A stretch of 64,000 bases of DNA from Glutamicibacter sp002979865 (GCF_050030965.1 NZ_CP188297.1:1798001-1862000); one strand, 5' to 3'. Shown: positions 50,947 to 60,326, counted from the stretch's first letter. Numbers and translations: made by a program. Notes: generated by a model from the letters alone, not told the origin.

Positions 50947-52293
50947 TTGGAATGGATCTCGCTACTCATAGCGCTTCTCCTCATTCTCGGTTGCGGATTA
51001 TTCGTTGCCGCTGAATTCGCGCTGATCACGGTAAACCGGAATCAGGTCAAGCAGGCCGCCGCGAACGGCGACCGCCGTGCCTCCGGTGTTCTCAAGGGCA
51101 TGGAAACATTGTCCACCCAGCTTTCGGGCGCCCAGCTGGGCATCACGCTGACCAACCTCGGCATCGGCTTCCTCGCCGAGCCGGCCATCGCGGCCCTGGT
51201 CGTCGGGCCGCTGCAGGACTTCGGCCTCGACGAAACCCTGGCCCGCTCGGTCTCCATTGCCATTGCGCTGATCCTGGCCACCATCTTGACCATGGTCTTC
51301 GGCGAATTGGTTCCCAAGAACCTGGCCATTGCCAAGCCTTTCGAAACAGCCAAGGCCGTGGTGGGGTTCCAGCGCGGCTTCAGCGTCGTGACCAAGCCCT
51401 TCCTTACATTCTTCAACGGCAACGCCAACTGGATTGTCCGCCGCTTCGGCATCGAGCCGCAAGAAGAGCTGGCCTCGACCCGTTCGGCCGAGGAACTGGT
51501 GGCCTTGGTGGGGCACTCGGCCCGCGAGGGACTGCTTCCCTCGGAAACTGCCGAAATGCTGCGCCGGACCGTGGCCTTCGGCAACCGCCGGGCCCATGAT
51601 GTGATGACCGCCCGATCGCGGATGATCACCGTGACCGCCCAGGAGACGGTGCACGAAGTGCTGGAGCTTGCCGCGCGGACCGGGCATTCCCGCTTCCCGC
51701 TGGTGGACGAGGGCGGGCACCGCGTGCTGGGCATGGTGCACATCCGCGCCTTGCTCGCCATCCCCTACGCGCAGCGGCAGCAGTCCGCGGCCGGGGACAG
51801 TGCAGAAGATGCCTTCCTGGTCCCGGATACCATCGAGCTCGATGAGCTGATGGACCAGATGCGCAACGGCGGGCTGCAACTGGCGGTACTGATCGACGAG
51901 ACCGGCGACGTCGCCGGGATGCTCACGCTGGAAGACCTCGTGGAGGAAATCGTCGGCGAAGTGCGCGATGAGCACGACCCGGAGGATTCCACCATCCAGG
52001 TGCTCTCCGGGAACTCCTGGCGGCTGGATGCGGCACTGCGGCCGGATGAGGCCAATGAGCTGCTGGGCTGCCAGATCCCCGAGGACTCGGACTACGAGAC
52101 CTTGGCAGGACTGCTGACCGTGCAGCTGGGCAAGTTCGGCGAGGTGGGCGATGTCGTGCGCCTCGTGGTCCCGGGCGAGCCCGGTGGACCGCATAAGGAA
52201 CTTGAATTCACCATCCACGCCACCGATGGGCAGCGGATCGCCAGTGTCGATGTGACGGTGTCCGAGCAGGCAGAAGGGGAGGACGCGCGATGA
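50947..52293 (+). CDS. Hemolysin-family/CorC-CNNM transporter, first of pair
   Basis: 448 residues from TTG 50947, about nine bases after GGGGG. DUF21/CNNM membrane domain 1-190: FVAAEFALITVNRNQVKQAA, LSGAQLGITLTNLGIGFLAEP and VFGELVPKNLAIAKP. CBS pair 205-335 (TARSRMITVTAQETVHEVLE, ILALEDLVEEIVGEVRDEHD-like end). CorC_HlyC domain 350-435. These proteins move or control Mg2+/Co2+ or sodium; the hemolysin name is historical. It overlaps the second gene by ATGA. Confidence 0.88.
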   Translation: MEWISLLIALLLILGCGLFVAAEFALITVNRNQVKQAAANGDRRASGVLKGMETLSTQLSGAQLGITLTNLGIGFLAEPAIAALVVGPLQDFGLDETLARSVSIAIALILATILTMVFGELVPKNLAIAKPFETAKAVVGFQRGFSVVTKPFLTFFNGNANWIVRRFGIEPQEELASTRSAEELVALVGHSAREGLLPSETAEMLRRTVAFGNRRAHDVMTARSRMITVTAQETVHEVLELAARTGHSRFPLVDEGGHRVLGMVHIRALLAIPYAQRQQSAAGDSAEDAFLVPDTIELDELMDQMRNGGLQLAVLIDETGDVAGMLTLEDLVEEIVGEVRDEHDPEDSTIQVLSGNSWRLDAALRPDEANELLGCQIPEDSDYETLAGLLTVQLGKFGEVGDVVRLVVPGEPGGPHKELEFTIHATDGQRIASVDVTVSEQAEGEDAR

Positions 52294-53333
52294 GCGACCT
52301 TATGGGAATTCTGTTGACGGTCGCGCTGCTGGCAGCGAACTTCTACTTTGTCGGCGCCGAATTCGCGCTGATCTCCGCACGCCGGAGCATCATCGAGCCC
52401 AAGGCCATGGACGGCAGCCGCAGCGCCAAGATGACGCTGTGGGCCATCGAGAACGTTTCGCTGGTCATGGCCGGTGCCCAGCTGGGCATCACCGTCTGCT
52501 CGCTGGCGCTGGGCTATGTCACCAAGCCGCTGGTGAAGTACGCGGTGGCCGGGCCCTTCGAAGCCATCGGCGTTCCGGCAGGCATGATCGACGCGCTGTC
52601 CTACGCGATTGCGCTGATCGCGGTGACCTACCTGCACGTGGTGCTTGCCGAGATGGTGCCCAAGAACATGGCGTTGGCCGGACCCGAGCGCATGGCGCTG
52701 ATCCTGGGCCCGAGCATGGTCATCCTGGTCAAGGTGCTGCGCCCGGTGCTGTGGCTGATGAATGCCATGGGCAACCTGGTGCTGCGGATCTTCGGCGTCG
52801 TTCCGAAGAACGAAGTGGCCAGCACCTTTACCCGCGACGAGGTCTCTTCCATGGTGGCCGAATCCCGGGAGGGAGGCCTGCTCGATGCGCATGACGAGCA
52901 GCTGCTGCTGGGCGCCTTGCACTTCGATGCCCGGAGCATCGAGTCCGTGGCGATCAGCTTCGATAAGGTGCAGACCTTGCCGGTGGATGCCACGATAGAG
53001 CAGATCGAGGCGGCGGCCGCGCATGGCTTCTCGCGCTTCCCGCTGGTGGACGCCGGCGGCACCCCGGTGGGCTATGTCCACGTCAAGGACGTGCTGGGCG
53101 CCGACGCGCAAGCCCGGACGCGGCCGCTGCAGCCCAGCGGCATCCGCGAGCTGCCGTCCTTCGGGCAGCAGCAAAGCGTGCGCACCGCGCTGCAGGAAAT
53201 GCAGCTCTCCGGAGCCCATTTGGCCCTGGTGCGTGATGGCGAAACGGGCAAGGTCACCGGCATGGTGACCTTGGAAGACATGCTCGCAGAGCTGGTCGGC
53301 CAGATCAGGGACGAGCACCGCAGCGCAAGCTAG
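52290..53333 (+). CDS. Hemolysin-family/CorC-CNNM transporter, second of pair
   Basis: 347 residues. DUF21 domain 1-195: FVGAEFALISARRSIIEPKA, MAGAQLGITVCSLALGYVTKP and LAEMVPKNMALAGP. CBS pair 205-340, ending VTLEDMLAELVGQIRDEH. It lacks the C-terminal CorC_HlyC domain that its partner has, so the two may form a heteromer with one regulatory domain. Tandem pairs of unequal length are common in Actinobacteria. Confidence 0.88.
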   Translation: MSDLMGILLTVALLAANFYFVGAEFALISARRSIIEPKAMDGSRSAKMTLWAIENVSLVMAGAQLGITVCSLALGYVTKPLVKYAVAGPFEAIGVPAGMIDALSYAIALIAVTYLHVVLAEMVPKNMALAGPERMALILGPSMVILVKVLRPVLWLMNAMGNLVLRIFGVVPKNEVASTFTRDEVSSMVAESREGGLLDAHDEQLLLGALHFDARSIESVAISFDKVQTLPVDATIEQIEAAAAHGFSRFPLVDAGGTPVGYVHVKDVLGADAQARTRPLQPSGIRELPSFGQQQSVRTALQEMQLSGAHLALVRDGETGKVTGMVTLEDMLAELVGQIRDEHRSAS

Positions 53334-53542
53334 CCGCGCAAGCCGGACAATAAAGCACCGGGCAGGGGCTGGAGGCAGGATGGGACATCTCGGGCCTCCA
53401 GCTCTGCTCGTCCAAGGCATCACGGCGCCTTGGCATAGGGGGAATCCTGCGCGAGAGCACCAGCGCCGCCCCGAGCGGTGCGAAGCCCGTAGCCAGCAGC
53501 TATTCGACGTCGGACTGAACATGGCTGCCAGGAGAACGTGAA

Positions 53543-55324
53543 CTATCCTTCCCACGCGGCCCAGAGCTGGGCATAGCGCCCACCGGCTGCCAGCAATTCC
53601 TCATGGCTGCCATCCTCGATAATCTGACCGTGCTCCATCACAATGATCCGGTGGGCCAAACGCGCTTGGGAAAGCCGGTGGGCAATCACCAAGGCGGTGC
53701 GCCCGGCAGCCAGCGCGGCGGCGGCCATGTCCAGGGTCCGCGAGTTGCTGGAACCGGACTCGGCCGTGGCCTCATCCATCACAATGATGCGCGGGTTGAG
53801 CAGCTCAATGCGGACCAACGCCAGGTGCTGTTGTTCGTGGGCCGTCAATTGATGCCCATCGGAGCCGAGCAGGGTATCAAGGCCTTCGTGCAGTGCATTA
53901 ATCCAGCCAGCGTGACAGGTTTCCAACGCCTGCTGAATCCGGGCATCGGTGCACGGCGCCGTGGATCCCAGCAGCAAGTTCTCCCGGACAGTTCCCGCAA
54001 AGACATGGGTCTCCTGCGAAATTAATGCGATGTTGCGGCGCAGGGTCGCGGTGTCCAGGGCGGCCAGCGCGGTTCCATCCAACGCCGCGGTGCCTGTGCT
54101 CGGCTCGATGATGCCGGACAAGATCTTGGCTGCTGTGGATTTCCCGGCGCCGGTCGAACCGACCAAGGCGACGCACTGGCCATCGCGCAGATGCAGGTCG
54201 AGATTGCCCAGGACCTGCGGGCCGGTCTCAAAACGGTGGCTGACACCACTTAGAGTCAGTCCCTCGGCAGGGGAAGAAGCTGAGGGAACCGCGGATCTGG
54301 CCAGCGGGGTGCGCCGAGCGGCCAGCAACACTCCGGTCACCCGGCGCAACGCGATCCCCGCTTCCTGGAGCATGTCGAACAAGGTGACCACCTCGGAGAT
54401 CGGGTCGAACAACCGATGGTAGAGCAGAGCCGCGGTGGTGACAGCGCCAACCGTCGCTGCATTGGCCTGGACCAGGAAGAACCCCGAGGTCAGCAGCGCG
54501 GCCATGGTGATGAATTCGGCCCGGTTGTTGCGTGCGAAGTACCGGGTCAGCATGCGGAAAACCCGGTCCGCGACGTGGCGTGAATCGTCGCTTGCGTGTT
54601 CAAGGGCATCGATTTGCGTTTGCGCCCAGCCTTGCGAATGCAGCATAGCCCGGCCATGGAATGCGTTCAAGAAGGTATTGGTGCGTCGAGCGAGGATCTC
54701 GCGTTCTTCGCGGTAGAGCGGTGCGCTGCGTGGCAGGTACCAGCGCAGCGAGAGCAGGTACATCGGGACAGCGATCAGCCCGGTGAGCCCCAGCACCCAG
54801 TGCAGGGTGAACAGCCCTGGAACCGACAGCACCAGCAGCGTGCCGGCGGACAACAACGCGGGCAGCAGCCAGGCTACTGCCTGGGAGATCAGGCGCGAGT
54901 CATCCGAGACACGCGAGACAAGCTCGCCATCACCGGCGCGCTCCAGGATTCCCGACTCCAGGTGGAGCGCGTGCTCTACCGCGTCCTCGCGCAGCGTGGC
55001 CACCGTCGGCTCAGCAATGCGCGCGTACAGCACCCGGGCGTACCAGGTCAGCAGCGCGCCGCCGAGCAAGGAGGCGGCAATGGAGGCCAGGCACCACACC
55101 AGGGCGGAGCCCGGTGCGCCGGTGCCCAGCGCATCCACCAGGATGCCAATGGCAAACGGCGGGACCATGGCCGTTGCGGAGGCAGCCAGGGTGATCACGG
55201 ATGCCCAGGTGATCAGCAGGCGGTGCGGGCGAAGCGTTCGCCGCAATGCCCGCCAGGCCGCAGCGGCGCTGGCGGTCGGCAGGGCGGGAGCGGAGGGTTC
55301 TGCCCGGTCGTGAACAGCGCTCAT
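53543..55324 (-). CDS. Siderophore-type ABC transporter half, catalytic ATPase (degenerate signature)
   Basis: 593 residues. Six membrane segments 35-310, ATPase domain 355-590. Walker A GSTGAGKST at 389-397, Q-loop SQETHVF at 436-442, Walker B IIVMDE at 513-518 with the catalytic Glu, H-loop IAHR. The signature motif is LTAHEQ at 493-498 instead of LSGGQ. It is second in a leftward unit with its partner (ATGA overlap), sharing an iron box with the siderophore-binding gene. Likely imports or exports iron-siderophore, like mycobacterial IrtAB. The partner supplies the missing LSGGQ. Confidence 0.82.
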   Translation of the reverse strand: MSAVHDRAEPSAPALPTASAAAAWRALRRTLRPHRLLITWASVITLAASATAMVPPFAIGILVDALGTGAPGSALVWCLASIAASLLGGALLTWYARVLYARIAEPTVATLREDAVEHALHLESGILERAGDGELVSRVSDDSRLISQAVAWLLPALLSAGTLLVLSVPGLFTLHWVLGLTGLIAVPMYLLSLRWYLPRSAPLYREEREILARRTNTFLNAFHGRAMLHSQGWAQTQIDALEHASDDSRHVADRVFRMLTRYFARNNRAEFITMAALLTSGFFLVQANAATVGAVTTAALLYHRLFDPISEVVTLFDMLQEAGIALRRVTGVLLAARRTPLARSAVPSASSPAEGLTLSGVSHRFETGPQVLGNLDLHLRDGQCVALVGSTGAGKSTAAKILSGIIEPSTGTAALDGTALAALDTATLRRNIALISQETHVFAGTVRENLLLGSTAPCTDARIQQALETCHAGWINALHEGLDTLLGSDGHQLTAHEQQHLALVRIELLNPRIIVMDEATAESGSSNSRTLDMAAAALAAGRTALVIAHRLSQARLAHRIIVMEHGQIIEDGSHEELLAAGGRYAQLWAAWEG

Positions 55325-57078
55325 CGGCCGACCACCTTTTCATAGGTCGTATTTTCTGCAAGTGCGCGGTGGGTGGAACGCGTGATGCTTCCATCGGCCG
55401 CGAGGAAAAGCACCTCATCTGCGGCATGCAGCAGGGTGGGGGATGTGCTCAGCACCAGCAAGGTGCCTGCCCCGGCTCCGTTGCTGGCGGCATGCGCGCG
55501 CAGCTGGACCAGGCCCTGGGCGATGTTCGCCTCGGTGACCGAATCCACTGCGCTGGTTGGATCGTGCAGCACGCGCGCCAACGGTCCGCCGGATAATGCG
55601 CGGGCCAGTGCGATGCGTTGACGCTGGCCGCCGGAAAGGTTATGTCCACGGCCCTGGACCTGGTGTTCGAGCCCATCGGGCAGCGTGCCCAGCAGCTCGT
55701 CGACGCCGCTGGCGCGCAGCAGCAGCTGCAGGGTCTGCGGGTCGGGCAGTGCTGCGTCGCCCACAATGTTTTCCTTCACGCTGCCCTCGATGAGGTGCGC
55801 CTGATGCGGGGCCATGCGCAGCAGCTGCGGCAGGTAGGCGGGATCGATCTGCGCGGCGTCGACTCCATCAACCAGTAGCCGCGCGGCAGCCGCCGCCGCT
55901 GTACCTTCGCGGACTGCCGCGGTGCCAGGATTTTCCGAGCCTTCGCTGAGCAGCTTGGCCAGCCGGTGGCGCATGCTGTCGTTGGCGCAGACCAGCACGG
56001 TGAACCTGCCGGGCACGAAAACCAGCGGGCGTTCGCCAAGCCCGGGCACATCCAAGGCAAGTGCTGCATCCGGCTCAGCTGCCGGACGCCGGGTTCCGGG
56101 TTGCCGCCCGCCGTCGGCCAGCAATGCGGCAACGCGATCCGCCGCGGCGATGGACCGGGTGCCGGCTTCCACCGTTGAGACCAGGGTGCCCAGCGGCGTG
56201 GACAAGAACTGGGCCACGCCCAGCACACCCAGCAAGGTGCCGATGCCCATGGCTCCTTCAGCAACCTGCCAGGCGCCCAGGCTGGCGGCGGACAGCAGCA
56301 CCAGCCCCGAGATCAATACCTGGGCGCCCTCGATCCGTCCGGTGGCCGAAGCGGAGGCCACCCCCGCGGTGGCGGCGCTGCGGCTGGCGGCACGGTAGCG
56401 CTCGGATGCCTGGTCCTGGCCGCCGATGCCACGCAGTACCTGGACTCCTGCCATGAGATCGGCGGCCGCCGCGCCGGATGCGGCGATATCGGACTGCAAC
56501 CGGTCGCTGGCCCGGCTCAATCTGGGGGTCAGCCAGCGCAGGGCGGCCATGCCCAGTGGCGTGATGGCCAGCACCGCCAGGCCAACCCAGAGGTTGGCCC
56601 AGAGCAGGTATCCGGCGCAGACCAGCAGGCCCGCCAAGGCGCTGAAGCCCAGGGAAGCCTGGCGGATGATCGTCGCGGTGACGGTGGTGTCCACCGAGGT
56701 GATGGCAGCAATTTCCCCGGGCATCCGTGCGGTGGCAGGCCGATAGCCGGGGTCCATGACATGCTCGGCGATCCGGGTTCGCATCAGGTGCACCTGGCGG
56801 TTCATTCCGGAGTTGCCCAGCCGTGCACCCAAGCGGTAGCCGGAGGACAGCATGAGGAAGCACAGGCCGAGTGCGGCGAGCCACACCACCAGCAGCGGCA
56901 AGCTCTGCCCGGCGATGGCGTGGTCGATGGTGACACCGACCAGCGCGGGGACAAGCGCTTCGCCCGCTGTCCAGCAGGAAAGGAGGGCGATGGCGCCGAT
57001 GATGCGGCCGCGTTCGGCTCGCAGCATGCCGCGCAGCAGAGTGCGCCCGGTGAGCATAGATGAGGACATGCTACCCAT
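55321..57078 (-). CDS. Siderophore-type ABC transporter half, degenerate ATPase (LSGGQ kept)
   Basis: 585 residues from ATG 57078 (no ribosome site; leaderless start possible; ATG 57069 also in frame). Six membrane segments 25-310. In the ATPase domain the signature LSGGQRQR is intact at 481-488, but the Walker A position reads VLVCANDSMRHRL (361-373), with no G-x-x-G-x-G-K-S. Walker B is ARVLHDPTS, where His replaces the metal-binding Asp and Asp the catalytic Glu. It probably binds no productive ATP and donates only its signature to the partner's site. First gene of the leftward iron-box unit. Confidence 0.8.
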   Translation of the reverse strand: MGSMSSSMLTGRTLLRGMLRAERGRIIGAIALLSCWTAGEALVPALVGVTIDHAIAGQSLPLLVVWLAALGLCFLMLSSGYRLGARLGNSGMNRQVHLMRTRIAEHVMDPGYRPATARMPGEIAAITSVDTTVTATIIRQASLGFSALAGLLVCAGYLLWANLWVGLAVLAITPLGMAALRWLTPRLSRASDRLQSDIAASGAAAADLMAGVQVLRGIGGQDQASERYRAASRSAATAGVASASATGRIEGAQVLISGLVLLSAASLGAWQVAEGAMGIGTLLGVLGVAQFLSTPLGTLVSTVEAGTRSIAAADRVAALLADGGRQPGTRRPAAEPDAALALDVPGLGERPLVFVPGRFTVLVCANDSMRHRLAKLLSEGSENPGTAAVREGTAAAAAARLLVDGVDAAQIDPAYLPQLLRMAPHQAHLIEGSVKENIVGDAALPDPQTLQLLLRASGVDELLGTLPDGLEHQVQGRGHNLSGGQRQRIALARALSGGPLARVLHDPTSAVDSVTEANIAQGLVQLRAHAASNGAGAGTLLVLSTSPTLLHAADEVLFLAADGSITRSTHRALAENTTYEKVVGR

Positions 57079-57108
57079 AATATGCTATTAATTATTTTCG
57101 TAACTCAC

Positions 57109-57127
57109 ATAGGTTAGCCTATGCTAA
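57109..57127. promoter_or_regulatory. IdeR/DtxR iron box
   Basis: ATAGGTTAGCCTATGCTAA matches the consensus TTAGGTTAGCCTAACCTAA at 16 of 19 positions. It lies 30 bases from the leftward ABC start and 75 before the rightward binding-protein start, so one site can repress both units under iron-replete conditions. Confidence 0.85.
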
Positions 57128-57202
57128 GTGCCGATTTGTGGTGCGCTCCGTGGGACCTCGCAGTCCACGCACCCGGCGGCCGACCGTTTAAGGATCACCC
57201 GC

Positions 57203-58192
57203 ATGACCCGCAAGATCACTCGCACTTTGTTGGCCCCAGCCGCGCTGCTTGCCGCCACGGCCTTGGCCCTGACCGGCTGCGGCCAGTCCTCCGAGGCCTC
57301 CCAGGCGCCATCGTCCCCGGCGGCCGAAGGAACCCCGCTGAAGACCGTGGACCCGCAAGGCCACGAAGTTTCGCTGGAGCAGCAACCCGCCGCAGCCCTG
57401 GGTTTCTACACCACCGACGTGGATATCCTGACCATCCTGGAGGTGCCGCTGGCCGCTGAACAGCCGATTCGCGGCGACTCCGGCTTCACTACCTTCCCGG
57501 ACTACTTCGACCAGGAAGCCTTGGAGGGGGTCACCCCGTTCGCCAACTACCCGGAATTCAACTACGAGCGCGTCCTCGGCGCCGCCCCGGACTTCATCCT
57601 CAACGGCCTAGGGTATGACGCCGAGGTGCATGAGAAGCTCGCGGCCATCGCCCCGACCTACACGACCAACGCCTTTGACGGCGAAACGTGGCAGTCGCAC
57701 TTCGAGCGGACCGCCAAGGACCTCGACCGGCAGGCCCAGTACGACCGGTGGCTGCAGGACTACCAGCAGGCGGGTGCCGAAGCCAAAGCCGCTATCGACG
57801 AAGCCGGAAACGGCGACCTGACCGTCGCCACCCTGGGGTACTGGGATGGCAAGGTCAACGTCGACTGCTACGCCTACCTCGAATGCGGAGTCTTTGACAC
57901 CATTGGCCTGGAGACCATCGAGTTGAGCCGCGAAAAAGGCCTGTCGCTGAGCTTGGAGGAACTGGACCGGCTCAAGGACGTGGACGCGGTGTGGATGTCC
58001 ACCGGCGTTGGCGAGGATGCGAAGGCCGAGCTGGACAAGTCCATCGCCTCCATGGCCAAGTCGCCCTACTGGAAGGATCTGCCCTTTGTGAAGAATGAGC
58101 GGATCTACACCTACAACATGGAAATGGCCTACGGTTCGCCGTCGGGCGCCACAGCGTTCCTGCAGCAGGTCCGCAGCGACCTCGCCGGATAA
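57203..58192 (+). CDS. Iron-siderophore substrate-binding lipoprotein
   Basis: 329 residues from ATG 57203, eight bases after AAGGA. Lipobox LTGC (Cys23), Ser/Pro linker to residue 45, then the FepB/BtuF-type bilobal fold: GHEVSLEQQPAAALGFYTTDVDILTILEVP, FNYERVLGAAPDFILNGLGYD, and the connecting helix. The ligand-lining end VKNERIYTYNMEMAYGSPSGATAFLQQ is typical. It captures iron-siderophore for the two FecCD permeases downstream. Expression is tied to the iron box; the hairpin after it may leave it more abundant than the permeases. Confidence 0.88.
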   Translation: MTRKITRTLLAPAALLAATALALTGCGQSSEASQAPSSPAAEGTPLKTVDPQGHEVSLEQQPAAALGFYTTDVDILTILEVPLAAEQPIRGDSGFTTFPDYFDQEALEGVTPFANYPEFNYERVLGAAPDFILNGLGYDAEVHEKLAAIAPTYTTNAFDGETWQSHFERTAKDLDRQAQYDRWLQDYQQAGAEAKAAIDEAGNGDLTVATLGYWDGKVNVDCYAYLECGVFDTIGLETIELSREKGLSLSLEELDRLKDVDAVWMSTGVGEDAKAELDKSIASMAKSPYWKDLPFVKNERIYTYNMEMAYGSPSGATAFLQQVRSDLAG

Positions 58193-58201
58193 TCCAGCCA
58201 T

Positions 58202-58251
58202 GGCCGCATCCGTCCGGCCCCGTCAAGTTTCCCGGCCGGACGGATACGGCC
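58202..58251 (+). terminator. Strong hairpin after binding-protein gene (attenuating terminator)
   Basis: Bases 58202-58219 (GGCCGCATCCGTCCGGCC) pair with 58234-58251 (GGCCGGACGGATACGGCC), 18 pairs with one mismatch. It is followed by no T tract. It probably lowers or protects message between the binding protein and the genes that follow. Confidence 0.6.
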
Positions 58252-58335
58252 ATTGCCTGCGCCTGAGCGCAGCTCAACCACCCCTCCTGCGTTCGCACTT
58301 CAAGCAGCCGACGCCCCCAGATTCAGGATCCTTTC

Positions 58336-59211
58336 ATGGAAATTTTTGAAGCAACCGTGCAATCCACCCGCCTGCTCTCGCCTACGCTGAAGCGGCTGCG
58401 CTTCGCGGTGCAGGGCTTCACCAGCACGGGGGTCGGCGACGAATATGTTCGCCTGTTTTTCCCGCATACCGAGGACCGCAGCCTGCTGTGCCTTCCGGTA
58501 GCCGATGGGGATACCTGGCGCACGCCTCCGGGGCAGCCGGACGCGCCAATGCGCACCTACACCATCCGCGACTGCGGCGAGGGGTGGATCGATATCGATT
58601 TCGTGGTCCATGACGGAGGCATTGCCGCCGCGTGGGCACTGGCCGCCGAACCAGGAGACCGGATCGGCTTGAACTCACCGACCGGGCTGTACGATTGCCC
58701 GCCGGAAGCAACCTCGCAGGTGCTGATCTGCGACCTGACCGGGCTGCCGGCCGCGGTACGGCTGGTGGAACTGACCGGTGAACAGGTGTGCACCGAGCTG
58801 GTGGTGGAGATCCCGGATGAGGCCTCGCGCCTGGACCTGTCGGGTTTGCCGAACCTGGGCGTGCAGTGGATTGTGGCCGGAAACGGCGTGGCCCCCAGCG
58901 TGTTGCCCAAGGTGGCACGCAAGGCGGTTGAGGCGGCGGCCGGATCGGAAACCCGCCCGTACGTCTGGGTGGCCGGGCAATCCGCTGCGCTGCGTGAGAT
59001 CCGCAAGATGCTGCACCGGGAACTGCGGTGGCCAAGCACCCAATACAAGGTGATTGGCTACTGGGTCGAGCAAGCCGAGAAGTGGCGTGCCCAGTGGGAT
59101 GCCTTGGATGCCGGTATAAAGGAGGCCCTTGATGCCCTCTGGGACAGCTTCGAAGACCACGACGAGGCATTGATCGCATACGAGTCCGAACTTGCACGCC
59201 TGGGGCTCTGA
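58336..59211 (+). CDS. Siderophore-interacting protein (FAD-dependent ferric reductase)
   Basis: 291 residues. FAD-binding 9 domain 1-115 with the flavin motif MRTYTIR near 73, then WIDIDFVVHDGGIAAAWALAAEPGDRIGL. SIP/ViuB C-terminal domain 120-250 with YVWVAGQSAALREIRKML and GYWVEQ. These enzymes reduce iron in ferric siderophores with NAD(P)H and release it in the cytoplasm. It ends with an extra helical tail of about 45 residues (WDSFEDHDEAL). Followed five bases later by the permease GTG. Confidence 0.9.
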   Translation: MEIFEATVQSTRLLSPTLKRLRFAVQGFTSTGVGDEYVRLFFPHTEDRSLLCLPVADGDTWRTPPGQPDAPMRTYTIRDCGEGWIDIDFVVHDGGIAAAWALAAEPGDRIGLNSPTGLYDCPPEATSQVLICDLTGLPAAVRLVELTGEQVCTELVVEIPDEASRLDLSGLPNLGVQWIVAGNGVAPSVLPKVARKAVEAAAGSETRPYVWVAGQSAALREIRKMLHRELRWPSTQYKVIGYWVEQAEKWRAQWDALDAGIKEALDALWDSFEDHDEALIAYESELARLGL

Positions 59212-59216
59212 GCACG

Positions 59217-60326
59217 GTGGCAACCACACGGGACCCCGGGCTGTTGCTGGCCCCACCCGGCGCAGCACCACCGGGCAGCGCGGCCGGTACCGATGCGGAC
59301 CAACGGCACCGGGTGCTGGTGGGTTCACCGGGAGCCAAGCTGGTATGGCTTGCCGGCCTGATTGCCCTGTTGGCGTTCACGGTGCTGTGCTCGCTGGCCT
59401 TCGGCAGCCGCCAGATCGACCTGTCCGTGGCCTGGCAGACCATCACCAATCCCTCCTTCAATACCGATGAGGCGCAGGTCATCCGGCAGTTGCGGGTTCC
59501 ACGTACGGTCCTGGGCGTTCTGGCCGGGGTCGCGTTGGGCGTAGCCGGGGCCCTGATCCAGGCGCTGACCCGCAACCCGCTGGCGGATCCAGGCATCCTG
59601 GGCGTCAACGCCGGAGCCCAATTCTCCTTGGTGATGGCAAGTTTTGCTTTCGGTTCGCTGAGTGTGCTCGGTGCCATCTGGTGGGCCTTGGGCGGTGCGC
59701 TCGCCGCAACCTTGGCGGTATACGGATTAACCCTCTCCAAGGGAGGACGCGCCGCCGACCCGTCGACCTTGGTGCTGGCTGGTGTGGCCTTCGGCGCGGT
59801 GCTGTCGGGGATCACCACCGCGCTGGTGCTGCTGCGTCCGCAGATTTTCGACATGATGCGGGTATACACCGCAGGAAATCTCAACGGCCACGAGCTTCCA
59901 GCAGTGCTGCTGATTGTCCCCTTCGTGGCAGTGGGCCTTGCCATCGCGCTGTGCTGCGCCGGGTCGCTGAATGCGATTGCCCTGGGGGATGCTCCGGCCA
60001 AGGCGCTGGGCGTGCGCATCGCCCCGGTGCGGATCGCGGTCATCGCCGCGGTGACATTGCTCTGCGGCGCGGCAACCGCGCTGGCAGGCCCGATTGGTTT
60101 CGTCGGACTCATGATTCCGCACGTGGTGCGCTGGCTGTTTGGCGTGCAACAGGGCTGGATCCTGATTTTCACCATCGTCCTGGCCCCTGTGCTGCTGCTT
60201 GGTTCCGACATCCTGGGCCGGGTGATCCTGCCCAATGCGGAGGTCTCGGCGGGAATCATCACCGCCTTTGCCGGTGCACCTGTGCTCTTGGCCTTGGCCC
60301 GGCGCAAGAACGCGAGTACCCTATGA
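59217..60326 (+). CDS. Iron-siderophore ABC permease 1 (FecCD family)
   Basis: 369 residues from GTG 59217. Nine or ten membrane segments. Family signatures: RQLRVPRTVLGVLAGVALGVAGALIQALTRNPLADPGILGVNAGA near 92-135 and GPIGFVGLMIPHVVRWLFG near 288-306 (ATPase coupling loop). The N-terminal 40 residues are a hydrophilic extension. It pairs with the second permease; the two genes overlap by ATGA. Confidence 0.9.
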   Translation: MATTRDPGLLLAPPGAAPPGSAAGTDADQRHRVLVGSPGAKLVWLAGLIALLAFTVLCSLAFGSRQIDLSVAWQTITNPSFNTDEAQVIRQLRVPRTVLGVLAGVALGVAGALIQALTRNPLADPGILGVNAGAQFSLVMASFAFGSLSVLGAIWWALGGALAATLAVYGLTLSKGGRAADPSTLVLAGVAFGAVLSGITTALVLLRPQIFDMMRVYTAGNLNGHELPAVLLIVPFVAVGLAIALCCAGSLNAIALGDAPAKALGVRIAPVRIAVIAAVTLLCGAATALAGPIGFVGLMIPHVVRWLFGVQQGWILIFTIVLAPVLLLGSDILGRVILPNAEVSAGIITAFAGAPVLLALARRKNASTL

